A stretch of DNA of 64,000 nt from positions 1,612,001-1,676,000 of the forward strand of contig NZ_CP116766.1 in the NCBI RefSeq assembly GCF_028463985.1, read 5' to 3'. The position numbers were made by a program, and so were the translations under genes. Positions 27,737-36,200 of the stretch are shown one piece after another. The notes beneath the pieces were generated by a model. That model saw only the letters and a list, made by a program, of their open reading frames with translations. It made no database searches and was not told the origin of the DNA. The stretch comes from Neisseria lisongii (GTDB taxonomy: Bacteria > Pseudomonadota > Gammaproteobacteria > Burkholderiales > Neisseriaceae). Every line of letters begins with the position of its first letter. The stretch's first letter is position 1.

Positions 27737-30532
27737 CTAAGCCTGACGGGTTTCGACCTGAACCATTTCTACAGCGGCGATGTCGGCGGCGGCCGGTTTC
27801 GGCACGTCGGCACGGCGCAGGGCGTTGCTCTGCTGCGGCTGTGCTTGGGCGGCAAAAGCGGCCAAGGCTTCGGCTTTGGTTTCGACAAAAATCAGGCCGT
27901 TGAGTTCGGGCAATTCGGTTTCGGCAACAGCCTGAACAGGCTCGGTTTCGGCGGCAACCGCTGTTTCCGCCTCGGTGGTGTCGGTTTCTTCCATCTCAAT
28001 CACCAGCACGCTTGCCAAGGCTTCACGCACATTATCGGCGGCGGCACGCACCATGTCGTGTTCCTGCTCGGCTGCACCTGCGGCGGCAACGGTAGTATCG
28101 TCGCTTTCGATGGCGAACACGGCCGGTGCTGCGGTATCGATGATTTCCGGTACCACCACAACCAAAGGTTCGTTGCCCGCTTCGGCTTCGGCGGCATATC
28201 CGGCCTGTTCGTAACCGAGAACATGGGCGACGGCAAAACGCACTTTATCGGCGGTATCGGCGATATTGAGATATTGCTCGATTTTGGCTGCAGACGGAAT
28301 ATTGCGTTTTTTGCCGTTGTTGCGGCGGTCCCGCTGATTGCGGTTGTTGCGCTGGTTGCGGTTGTTGTTACGCTCACGGTTGCGTTTGCGTTCGCCCTCG
28401 TCCTGCTCCGCCGTTTCCACAACCGGATTGGCGGCAACCGGCGCTGCGACAGGTTCGGCGGCTTTTTCGGCGTTACGGTTGCGGCGGCGGTTGTCGCCGT
28501 TGCGGGCGGCCTTGGCATTTGCTTCGGGCTGAACGGCATTTTCAGACGGCATCACCGCCAATACTTCCTGCGGCTGCTGACGCTCTTCCTGACGCTCGCG
28601 GCGTTCCTGACGTTCGGCACGCTCGTTGCGTTCCCGACGGTTTTCCCGCACTTCGTTTTTGCTCTCGGCGGCTTTGGCGGCACGGTTTTCTTTGGCTGCG
28701 CCGACTTCCTGAACTTCGACTTTGCTGCTGTCCCGTTTGCCGTTGTGGCGCGGGGTTTGGCGGCGTTTGTTGCTGCGGCGGGCGTTGTTGCGGTTGACGG
28801 CGGTGTGTTTGCCGCTGTCTTTTTCAGCCGGTTTTTCGCTCTCGGTGTTTGAACCTGAGAAAATGCGGCCCAACCATGCTTTGAAGTTGTCCCACCATGT
28901 GGCTTTCTGCTCGGACACCACCGGCGCAGGACGGGTGTGTTTCACGCCTTTGACGGCAGGTTCGGGGCGGGCGGCTTTGGCTTTTTCGCTACCGAACGGT
29001 TTGCTGCTCTCGTCTTCTTCCGGCTCGACAACCCGTTTGTAGCTCGGCTCGGCATCTTCTTCCACATCGTCGATGCGGATGCGGCTGATTTCGTAATGCG
29101 GGTTTTCCAGATGGATATTCGGAATCAGCAAAACGGATACGTCCAAGCGTTCTTCCAAACCGAAGAGTTCGGCACGTTTTTCGTTGAGCAGGAAGGTTGC
29201 CACATCCACCGGCACTTGGGCATGCACCTCGCCGGTGTTGTCTTTCATCGCCTCTTCCTGAATGATGCGCAACACGTGCAGGGCGGTGGATTCGATGCCC
29301 CGAATCACGCCGGTACCGGCGCAGCGGGGGCAGGCAACGTGGCTGCTTTCGCCCAATGCCGGTTTCAGGCGCTGGCGGCTCAGTTCCAACAGGCCGAAGC
29401 GGGACAGTTTGCCCATCTGCACCCGGGCGCGGTCTTTTTTCAACGCATCGCGCAACACGGTTTCCACATCGCGCTGGTGCTTCGGATTTTCCATGTCGAT
29501 AAAGTCGATCACCACCAAACCGCCCAAGTCCCGCAAACGCATTTGGCGTGCCACTTCTTCGGCGGCTTCCATATTGGTTTTGAAAGCGGTGTCTTCGATG
29601 TCGGCACCACGGGTGGCACGGGCGGAGTTTACGTCAATCGACACCAGCGCTTCGGTGTGGTCAATCACGATGGCCCCGCCTGAAGGCAGGCTGACGCTGC
29701 GTGAAAAAGCGCTTTCGATTTGGTGTTCGATTTGGAAACGGGAAAACAGCGGCGTGTGGTCTTCGTAGAGTTTCAGACGGCCTACGTTGTTGGGCATCAC
29801 ATAACTCATAAACTCGGCGATTTGGTCGTGTACTTCTTGGTTATCGACCAGAATTTCGCCGATATCGGGGCGGAAATAGTCCCGAATCGCCCGAATCAGC
29901 AGCGAGCTTTCCATAAACAGCAGATAAGGCTCGTGGTGGGCTTCGCCGGCTTCTTCAATGGCGTGCCACAGTTGCAGCAGATAGTTGAAGTCCCACTGCA
30001 ATTCTTCCACGCTGCGACCGATACCGGCGGTACGGGCAATCAGGCTCATGCCGCGCGGCACGTCCAATTCCGCCATCGCTGCTTTCAGTTCCTGACGCTC
30101 TTCGCCTTCGATACGGCGGGATACGCCGCCGCCGCGCGGATTGTTCGGCATCAGCACCAGATAGCGTCCGGCCAGACTGATAAAGGTGGTCAGCGCTGCG
30201 CCTTTGTTGCCCCGTTCGTCTTTTTCAACCTGAACGATGACCTGCATACCCTCTTTCAAGACATCTTGAATGCGGGCCCGGCCGCCCTCGTAATCCTGAA
30301 AATAGGCACGGGACACTTCTTTAAACGGCAAAAAGCCGTGGCGGTCGGTTCCGTAGTCCACGAAACACGCTTCCAGCGACGGCTCGATACGGGTAATCAC
30401 CCCTTTGTAAATATTGCCTTTACGCTGTTCTTTGCCCAGCGTTTCGATGTCTAAATCGAGCAGGTTTTGCCCGTCGACAATCGCAACACGCAGCTCTTCG
30501 GCCTGTGTTGCATTAAATAACATGCGTTTCAT
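27737..30532 (-). CDS. rne: Ribonuclease E
   Basis: RNase E is the main endonuclease of mRNA decay and rRNA/tRNA processing and the scaffold of the degradosome. The protein is about 931 residues. The catalytic half starts MKRMLFNATQAEELRVAIVD, with an S1 domain, VSIDVNSARATRG and VVIDFIDME carrying the metal-binding aspartates, and the zinc-link CPRCAGTG (about residue 404). The C-terminal half (about 520-931) is charged, low complexity and rich in Arg, Glu, Asn and Ala (RERNNNRNQRNNRNQRDRR), as expected for the disordered scaffold with RNA-binding arginine-rich tracts. A DUS is read in frame as MPSEN. The start is chosen by homology and GAGGG upstream; a longer frame to 30565 is open. It diverges from rluC. 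Confidence 0.95.
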   Translation of the reverse strand: MKRMLFNATQAEELRVAIVDGQNLLDLDIETLGKEQRKGNIYKGVITRIEPSLEACFVDYGTDRHGFLPFKEVSRAYFQDYEGGRARIQDVLKEGMQVIVQVEKDERGNKGAALTTFISLAGRYLVLMPNNPRGGGVSRRIEGEERQELKAAMAELDVPRGMSLIARTAGIGRSVEELQWDFNYLLQLWHAIEEAGEAHHEPYLLFMESSLLIRAIRDYFRPDIGEILVDNQEVHDQIAEFMSYVMPNNVGRLKLYEDHTPLFSRFQIEHQIESAFSRSVSLPSGGAIVIDHTEALVSIDVNSARATRGADIEDTAFKTNMEAAEEVARQMRLRDLGGLVVIDFIDMENPKHQRDVETVLRDALKKDRARVQMGKLSRFGLLELSRQRLKPALGESSHVACPRCAGTGVIRGIESTALHVLRIIQEEAMKDNTGEVHAQVPVDVATFLLNEKRAELFGLEERLDVSVLLIPNIHLENPHYEISRIRIDDVEEDAEPSYKRVVEPEEDESSKPFGSEKAKAARPEPAVKGVKHTRPAPVVSEQKATWWDNFKAWLGRIFSGSNTESEKPAEKDSGKHTAVNRNNARRSNKRRQTPRHNGKRDSSKVEVQEVGAAKENRAAKAAESKNEVRENRRERNERAERQERRERQEERQQPQEVLAVMPSENAVQPEANAKAARNGDNRRRNRNAEKAAEPVAAPVAANPVVETAEQDEGERKRNRERNNNRNQRNNRNQRDRRNNGKKRNIPSAAKIEQYLNIADTADKVRFAVAHVLGYEQAGYAAEAEAGNEPLVVVVPEIIDTAAPAVFAIESDDTTVAAAGAAEQEHDMVRAAADNVREALASVLVIEMEETDTTEAETAVAAETEPVQAVAETELPELNGLIFVETKAEALAAFAAQAQPQQSNALRRADVPKPAAADIAAVEMVQVETRQA

Positions 30533-31145
30533 GATACCCTCGTCAATCTTGCGTTGCAGACGCAAGACTCAGTATGCACTCACGAGGCAGGGTGGTTTTA
30601 CCGCCCAAATGCCGTTTTCCGTACGGCGGCGGCAGCTTCGGCGGTATTGGACATGAACATCAATCAGCCGACCCGGTGTAATCAGTTTTTGAATGGTCGT
30701 TCCGCAAGGATTCATGCCGTCTGAAAACGAAAGTTTCGCTAAAACGGCCATGTGCGGCGTGGATAGACAAAGAAGGTCATAAAGAACAATGCAGCCGGGA
30801 GAAATTCCGCTGCGGCGGCCGGTGCAGCACTTGTTGCCGCACCCGACCGGTAAGGGCCTGCATCGCTGCAAATCCCTGAAAACTTAGCCGTCATCTTCTT
30901 CACCGTTTGCCGGACTGTTCCGGCAAACCAATCAAACTTAATCACGCACTTCCGCCGGCGGGCTGTCGCAGGGCGGAAGGAAATGCTTTGCAGAGTGCGT
31001 TTTTAATATAAAATCTCTTTTTAACAGTAAATCCGTTTTCAGACGGCCTGTAAAGTTACAGCCCCGCCGTTGCGGCCGAGACTGCAGCGATATATTTTTC
31101 GGCTGCCGTACAAACAGAAAACGGATGGTTCGGATTATAGAGAAA
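30533..31145. other. Long rne-rluC divergent intergenic region
   Basis: It comprises 613 bp without a convincing gene. It holds single DUS copies near 30715 (AT type) and 31037 (AG type, reverse), and several GC-rich potential hairpins nearer rne. In E. coli the rne transcript has a long 5' leader that RNase E cuts to regulate its own synthesis; this region is long enough for the same role. Confidence 0.5.
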
Positions 31146-32129
31146 ATGAGCACAATAAGCAAAGATTCAGTCAGCCATATCCTAATCGGCAGCGAAGAAG
31201 CCGGGCAACGTCTTGATAACTATCTGATAAAAATCCTCAAAGGCGTACCCAAAAGCCATCTGCAGCGGATTATCCGCAGCGGCGAAATCCGCCTGAACAA
31301 AAAGCGTGCCAAGCCCGACAGCCGCATTGCCGCCGGTGATGTGTTGCGCATTCCGCCAATCCGCACCGCCGAAAAACCGCCCGCCCGCACCGCCGCCGTT
31401 CCGGCACGGGAATTCGATATCGTGTATGAAGACGAAGCGCTGCTGGTTATCGACAAGCCCGCAGGCGTGGCGGTACACGGCGGCAGCGGTGTGAGTTTCG
31501 GCGTTATCGAGCAGTTGCGCCGCGCCCGACCGGAAGCCAAATATCTGGAACTTGTCCACCGCCTCGACAAAGACACCAGCGGCTTGTTGATGATTGCCAA
31601 AAAACGCAGCGCTCTGGTGAAGCTGCACGAAATGATCCGCAACGACCACCCGAAAAAAATCTACACGGCGCTGGGCGTGGGCAAATTGCCCAACGACCGT
31701 TTCCACGTCCGCCTCCCGCTGTTTAAATACACTGGCGCACAAGGCGAAAAAATAGTGCGGGTCGGCGAAGACGGGCAGGCCGCCCACACCGTATTCCGTG
31801 TGCTAAACCGTTTTTCAGACGGCCTGTTGCACCAAGTCGGCCTCTCCGCCCTGACTCTGGTCGAAGCCACCCTAAAAACCGGCCGCACTCACCAAATCCG
31901 GGTTCACTTGCAATCGCAGAATTGCCCCATCGCCGGCGACGAACGTTACGGCGACTACCAAGCCAACCGGCGGCTGCAGAAACTGGGGCTGAAAAGAATG
32001 TTCCTCCACGCCTCGGAGCTGCATCTCGACCACCCGCTGAGCGGCGAAAAACTGGTGCTGAAAGCCCCGTTGCCGCAGGAATTGCAGCAGCTGGTCCTGA
32101 TACTGTCGCACCCGAAAGCGGAACACTGA
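31146..32129 (+). CDS. rluC: 23S rRNA pseudouridine synthase RluC
   Basis: RluC converts three uridines of 23S rRNA (955, 2504, 2580 in E. coli) to pseudouridine. The 327-residue protein has an N-terminal S4 RNA-binding domain (AGQRLDNYLIKILKGVPKSH) and the catalytic domain with LVHRLDKDTSGLLMIAKK carrying the nucleophilic aspartate, then GRTHQIRVHLQ. FSDGLLHQ is a DUS read in frame. I chose the ATG at 31146 (MSTISKDSV); a start seven codons earlier is possible. The rne/rluC divergent layout is the same as in E. coli. Confidence 0.95.
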   Translation: MSTISKDSVSHILIGSEEAGQRLDNYLIKILKGVPKSHLQRIIRSGEIRLNKKRAKPDSRIAAGDVLRIPPIRTAEKPPARTAAVPAREFDIVYEDEALLVIDKPAGVAVHGGSGVSFGVIEQLRRARPEAKYLELVHRLDKDTSGLLMIAKKRSALVKLHEMIRNDHPKKIYTALGVGKLPNDRFHVRLPLFKYTGAQGEKIVRVGEDGQAAHTVFRVLNRFSDGLLHQVGLSALTLVEATLKTGRTHQIRVHLQSQNCPIAGDERYGDYQANRRLQKLGLKRMFLHASELHLDHPLSGEKLVLKAPLPQELQQLVLILSHPKAEH

Positions 32130-32130
32130 A

Positions 32131-32176
32131 AGGCCGTCTGAAAATCGTATGTTCCAAACCTGATTTTCAGACGGCA
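32131..32176. terminator. Inverted DUS pair between rluC and the HAD gene
   Basis: AGGCCGTCTGAA (32131-32142) directly follows the rluC stop and faces TTTTCAGACGGCAT. One arm is AG, the other AT. Confidence 0.55.
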
Positions 32177-32206
32177 TCAACTTATCCAAAACGAAAGCCC
32201 CCGACC

Positions 32207-32857
32207 ATGCAGCCCAAACTGATTATTTTTGACTGGGACGGCACACTCGCCGACACCACGTCCCCGATTGTCCACACCTTCCAACACAGTTTTGCCGAAT
32301 GCGGCCAAGCCGTTCCCGACGACGAGACCGTCCGCAGCCTGATCGGTTACAGCTTGCCGGAAATCATCCGCCGTCTGTTGCCCGAAGCCGACACCGCCCT
32401 GCAACACCGCATTGCCGCCACTTATTCAACGCATTATCTGAATCCGAACAACCACAACATGACCCTGTTCGACGATGCCCTTCCTTGTCTCAATGCCCTG
32501 AAAGCGCAAGGCTACTGGCTGGCCGTCGCCACCGGCAAAGGCCGCAGTGGCTTGGACAATGCCATACGCCAAACCCAAACCGCCGGTTTTTGGCTGGCGA
32601 CCACCTGCGCCGGCGAACAACCCTCCAAACCCGCACCCAATATGGTGCTGCATTTGTGCGACCAACTGGGCGTAATGCCGTCTGAAAGCATCGTTATCGG
32701 CGACACCACTTATGATTTGGAAATGGCCGCCCACGCCAAAGCCCGTGCTATCGGCATAACCACCGGTGCGCACACCGCCGAGCAGTTGCGAAGCTGTCCG
32801 CATTTGGCGGTTCTCAACCGCCTCGCCGAATTGCCCGATTTTCTGGCAACGCTGTAA
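32207..32857 (+). CDS. HAD-family phosphatase (Gph-like)
   Basis: A 216-residue haloacid dehalogenase superfamily hydrolase. Motif I is FDWDGTLADTTSP (residues 7-19) with the nucleophile Asp; motif II is ATGKGRSGL; motif III/IV is KPAPNM followed by VIGDTTYDLEMA. The helical cap lies at about 20-85, subclass IA like phosphoglycolate phosphatase and pyrophosphatase PpaX. A gene of this type follows rluC in other proteobacteria. VMPSESIV is a DUS read in frame. The real substrate is unknown. The start ATG gives the family-typical short N-terminus; the frame is open far upstream within rluC. Confidence 0.88.
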   Translation: MQPKLIIFDWDGTLADTTSPIVHTFQHSFAECGQAVPDDETVRSLIGYSLPEIIRRLLPEADTALQHRIAATYSTHYLNPNNHNMTLFDDALPCLNALKAQGYWLAVATGKGRSGLDNAIRQTQTAGFWLATTCAGEQPSKPAPNMVLHLCDQLGVMPSESIVIGDTTYDLEMAAHAKARAIGITTGAHTAEQLRSCPHLAVLNRLAELPDFLATL

Positions 32858-32956
32858 AACCTACACTGTTGTATGTTTACCACCGCAGCAAACGCACGCA
32901 AGGTTACGGTTTTGACACTTCTTAACACAAACCGCCGCAATTCGCAGCGGCGGAAA

Positions 32957-32985
32957 TTGCCCTGTTTCCCATTCCCCATTAGAAT
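32957..32985 (+). promoter_or_regulatory. Candidate mla operon promoter
   Basis: TTGCCC at 32957-32962 and TAGAAT at 32980-32985 with 17-bp spacing, 45 bp upstream of the mlaF start. Confidence 0.5.
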
Positions 32986-33030
32986 AGCAGGTTCGTCAAA
33001 ATACCCTGCTGATTCTTTGCGCACCAACCC

Positions 33031-33831
33031 ATGAACAACACCCCTTTTATTGAAATGAAAAACGTTGCGTTTGCCTACGGCAGCCGCCCGATTCTGCACG
33101 ACATCAATTTCAGTATCCGCCAAGGGGATTTTGCCGCCGTGATGGGCGGTTCGGGCAGCGGCAAAACCACGCTGATGCGCCTGATTACCGGCCAGATTCG
33201 TCCGCAGCAGGGGCAGGTTTTAATCGAAGGGCGGGACTTGGCACACTTTTCCGCCGCCGAACTCTACGAACACCGCCGCCGCATGGGCGTATTGTTCCAA
33301 CACGGCGCACTGTTTACCGATTTATCGGTGTTCGACAACATCGCCTTCCCCATGCGCGAACTCACCCAGCTTCCCGAAAGCGTGATTCGGGATTTGGTGC
33401 TGCTCAAACTCGACGCTGTCGGACTGCGGGGTATCGAACACCTGATGCCGTCTGAATTGTCGGGCGGCATGGCACGGCGGGTGGCGCTGGCCCGCACCAT
33501 CGCCCTCGACCCCGAACTGATGATTTACGACGAACCGTTTACCGGTCTCGACCCGATTTCGCTGGGCGTGATTGCCCACTTAATCAGCCGTGCCAACAAA
33601 GCCCTGCGTTCCACCAGCGTGATGGTTACCCACGACATCGAAAAATCGCTGCAGATTGTCGATCAGGTGATTTTTCTGGCACACGGCAAAATCATCTTCA
33701 GCGGCTCGCCCGAAGAAATGCGGCAACTCGATTCGCCGTGGGTGCAGCAGTTTATCGGCGGGCTGGCAGACGGGCCGGTGGCTTTCCGCTACCCTGCGCC
33801 GACTTCGCTGAAAGAAGATTTATTGGGCTGA
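33031..33831 (+). CDS. mlaF: Phospholipid transport ATPase MlaF
   Basis: The cytoplasmic ATPase of the MlaFEDB inner membrane complex, which moves phospholipids between membranes to keep outer membrane lipid asymmetry. The 266 residues include Walker A GGSGSGKTT (39-47), Q-loop VLFQHGALF, signature LSGGMARRVALAR and Walker B LMIYDEPFTGLD. The GM in the signature loop is typical of the Mla/Mkl family. It is first in mlaFEDCBA. A 165-bp gap with two outward-facing DUS separates it from mlaE. Confidence 0.95.
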   Translation: MNNTPFIEMKNVAFAYGSRPILHDINFSIRQGDFAAVMGGSGSGKTTLMRLITGQIRPQQGQVLIEGRDLAHFSAAELYEHRRRMGVLFQHGALFTDLSVFDNIAFPMRELTQLPESVIRDLVLLKLDAVGLRGIEHLMPSELSGGMARRVALARTIALDPELMIYDEPFTGLDPISLGVIAHLISRANKALRSTSVMVTHDIEKSLQIVDQVIFLAHGKIIFSGSPEEMRQLDSPWVQQFIGGLADGPVAFRYPAPTSLKEDLLG

Positions 33832-33849
33832 ACCCTGTTGCCCCCGTTT

Positions 33850-33893
33850 TTCAGACGGCCTTTCCAAATCATCCGCAAACAAGGCCGTCTGAA
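33850..33893. repeat. Outward-facing DUS pair between mlaF and mlaE
   Basis: TTCAGACGGCCT (33850-33861) and AGGCCGTCTGAA (33882-33893) with a 20-bp spacer. It can form a hairpin inside the operon. Confidence 0.7.
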
Positions 33894-33996
33894 AACAGGC
33901 ATACAGTCAATTCACGACAGCCGGTTTGATACAGCCCGAACACCACACTACCGCAACCCCACTTCCCGTGTTGCATAGCGAACAATATAAGCGTTT

Positions 33997-34773
33997 ATGA
34001 ACTTTATCCGAAACATCGGGGCCAACACCCTGAACTTTATCCAATCGCTCGGCAGCGTTACCCTGTTTCTGCTGCAGATACTGGGAAAATCCGCCACCGC
34101 ATTCGTGCGGCCGCGCCTGAGCATACGCCAGATTTACTTCGCCGGCGTAATGTCGGTGCTGATTATCGCCGTGTCCGGCCTGTTTGTCGGCATGGTATTG
34201 GGGCTGCAGGGCTACACCCAACTGGCCAAATTCAAATCCGCCGACATTCTCGGCTACATGGTTGCCGCCTCGCTGCTGCGGGAACTGGGGCCGGTATTGG
34301 CGGCCATTCTGTTTGCCAGCAGCGCCGGCGGAGCCATGACCAGCGAAATCGGTCTGATGAAAACCACCGAACAGCTCGAAGCAATGAACGTGATGGCGGT
34401 CGATCCCGTCGCCCGTGTGGTTGCCCCCCGCTTTTGGGCGGGCGTGTTTTCTATGCCGCTCTTGGCATCGATTTTCAACGTTGCCGGCATTTACGGCGCT
34501 TATCTCGTCGGCGTGCAGTGGCTGGGGCTGGACGGCGGCATTTTCTGGTCGCAAATGCAGAGCAACATCACCCTGAGTTACGATGTTGCAAACGGGCTGA
34601 TTAAATCCGCCGTATTCGGCGTTGCCGTTACCCTGATTGCCGTTCACCAAGGCTTTCACTGCACCCCGACTTCCGAAGGGATTCTGCGTGCCAGCACCCG
34701 CACGGTGGTTTCTTCCGCCCTGACGATTCTCGCAATCGACTTTGTATTAACCGCATGGATGTTTACCGAGTAA
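33997..34773 (+). CDS. mlaE: Phospholipid transport permease MlaE
   Basis: The membrane subunit of the Mla complex, 258 residues with about five or six membrane helices. MlaE-family features include IRQIYFAGVMSVLIIAVSGLF, VLGLQGY, LRELGPVLAAILFASSAGGA and TSEIGLMKTTEQLEAMNVM, the coupling region that meets MlaF. MlaD starts six bases after the stop. The neighbours make the assignment secure. Confidence 0.95.
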   Translation: MNFIRNIGANTLNFIQSLGSVTLFLLQILGKSATAFVRPRLSIRQIYFAGVMSVLIIAVSGLFVGMVLGLQGYTQLAKFKSADILGYMVAASLLRELGPVLAAILFASSAGGAMTSEIGLMKTTEQLEAMNVMAVDPVARVVAPRFWAGVFSMPLLASIFNVAGIYGAYLVGVQWLGLDGGIFWSQMQSNITLSYDVANGLIKSAVFGVAVTLIAVHQGFHCTPTSEGILRASTRTVVSSALTILAIDFVLTAWMFTE

Positions 34774-34778
34774 AGACA

Positions 34779-35270
34779 ATGAAAAAAAGCATTTTAGAAT
34801 TTTGGGTCGGCCTGTTTGTATTACTGGGCGTTGTTGCCGTCGGCTTTTTAGCCTTCCGGGTAGCAGGCAGCGCCTCCGGCACGTCCGGCCAGAGCTACAC
34901 CGTTTACGCCGACTTCAGCGACATCGGCGGCCTCAAAGCCAACGCCCCGATTAAATCCGCCGGCGTACTGGTCGGCCGTGTCGGTTCGATTACCCTCGAC
35001 CCGAACAGCTATCAGGCAAAAGTCAGCCTCAATATCGACAGCAAATACACCTTCAGCAGCGACGTTTCCGCCCAAATCCTGACCTCCGGCCTGTTGGGCG
35101 AACAATATATCGGCCTGCAGCAGGGCGGCGACACCGATAATTTGGCGGCAGGCGACACCATCTCCGTAACCAGCTCGGCGCTGGTGCTGGAAAACCTGAT
35201 CGGCAAATTCATGACCAGTTTTGCCGAGAAAAACGCCGGTGGCGACAATACCGAATCCGCCGGACAATAA
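34779..35270 (+). CDS. mlaD: MCE-domain lipid-binding protein MlaD
   Basis: A 163-residue protein with one N-terminal membrane helix (about 5-27) and a periplasmic MCE domain (YTVYADFSDIGGLKANAPIK, GVLVGRV). It forms the hexameric ring on MlaE through which phospholipids pass. The hydrophobic pore loop is near TSGLLGEQYIGLQQG. I start it at MKKSILEFW (34779); the eight-codon longer reading overlaps mlaE. It is shorter than E. coli MlaD, with a polar, Gly/Asn-rich tail. Confidence 0.95.
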   Translation: MKKSILEFWVGLFVLLGVVAVGFLAFRVAGSASGTSGQSYTVYADFSDIGGLKANAPIKSAGVLVGRVGSITLDPNSYQAKVSLNIDSKYTFSSDVSAQILTSGLLGEQYIGLQQGGDTDNLAAGDTISVTSSALVLENLIGKFMTSFAEKNAGGDNTESAGQ

Positions 35271-35327
35271 TCACCACACAACCCCCAACCATATTGAAAA
35301 TCATATTAAATTCAGGACAATAAAACC

Positions 35328-35918
35328 ATGAAAAAAACATCCATCATCAGCGCCTTAAGCATCGGTTTACTCAGCATTAATCTGGCATTTGCCGCTCCTG
35401 CGGACGCAGTCGGCCAAATCCGCCAAAACGCCACGCAAGTGCTGACCATTCTCAAAAGCGGTGATGCCGTTTCCGCCCGCCGCAAAGCCGAAGCCTACGC
35501 CTTGCCCTACTTCGACTTCCAACGCATGACCGCCCTTGCCGTCGGCGCACCGTGGAAAACCGCCAGCGATGCCCAAAAACAGGCGCTGACCAAAGAATTC
35601 CAAACCCTCTTGATCCGCACCTACAGCGGCACCATGCTGAAATTCAAAAACGCCAACGTAACCGTTAAAGACAACCCGATTGTCAATAAAGGCGGCAAAG
35701 AAATCATCGTTCGTGCCGAAGTGTCCGCCAACGGCGAAAAACCGGTCAATATGGATTTCACCACTTACCAAAACGGCAGCCGCTACCGTGTGTATAACGT
35801 CGCCGTAGAAGGCGCAAGTCTGGTAACCGTGTACCGCAACCAATTCGGCGAAACCGTCAAAGCCAAAGGCATCGATGGCCTGATTGCCGACCTGAAAACC
35901 AAAAACGGCAGCAAATAA
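35328..35918 (+). CDS. mlaC: Periplasmic phospholipid shuttle MlaC
   Basis: MlaC carries a phospholipid between MlaA at the outer membrane and MlaD at the inner membrane. It has 196 residues with a Sec signal peptide (1-23, ending LAFAA). The mature protein has YFDFQRMTALAVG and the conserved LIRTYSGTMLKF segment of the MlaC/Ttg2D family. MlaB starts three bases after its stop. Confidence 0.94.
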   Translation: MKKTSIISALSIGLLSINLAFAAPADAVGQIRQNATQVLTILKSGDAVSARRKAEAYALPYFDFQRMTALAVGAPWKTASDAQKQALTKEFQTLLIRTYSGTMLKFKNANVTVKDNPIVNKGGKEIIVRAEVSANGEKPVNMDFTTYQNGSRYRVYNVAVEGASLVTVYRNQFGETVKAKGIDGLIADLKTKNGSK

Positions 35919-35921
35919 ACC

Positions 35922-36200
35922 ATGCACTCCGAAATCCGAGAAGGCACGCTCTTTATCAGCGGCGACGTAACCGTGAAAACCCTTACCGCCGCCGTATTCG
36001 CCCGCTTCGAGCAGCAATGCCGTCTGAAAACGTGCAAAAGCCTCGATTTGAGCGGCGTAACCCGTGCCGACTCCGCCTGCGTGTCGCTGCTGCTGACCGC
36101 ACGCCGCCTGAGCAAACACCCCCTCCGCCTGCAGCACTTGCCCGAATCCGTGCAGGCGCTGGGCGGACTTTACGACATCAACGACTGGTTCGCATCATGA
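35922..36200 (+). CDS. mlaB: STAS-domain protein MlaB
   Basis: A 92-residue cytoplasmic STAS domain protein that binds MlaF and is needed for complex activity. The family's loop with a Ser/Thr is in LDLSGVTRADSACVSLLL. QQCRLKTCKS reads through a DUS in frame. The last codon overlaps the mlaA start (ATGA), indicating translational coupling. Confidence 0.9.
   Translation: MHSEIREGTLFISGDVTVKTLTAAVFARFEQQCRLKTCKSLDLSGVTRADSACVSLLLTARRLSKHPLRLQHLPESVQALGGLYDINDWFAS

Noticed and set aside
27701..28852. A 383-codon open frame antisense to the rne C-terminal region
   Set aside because: It arises from the low-complexity scaffold region of RNase E and has no start context or homology.
33850..33893. 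Possibility that the DUS pair between mlaF and mlaE terminates the operon
   Set aside because: No T-run follows and the downstream genes complete the same complex; it is more likely an uptake site or weak attenuator.
36017..36196. N-terminal extension of mlaA
   Set aside because: It overlaps mlaB and would hide a normal signal peptide; the ATGA-coupled start is better.
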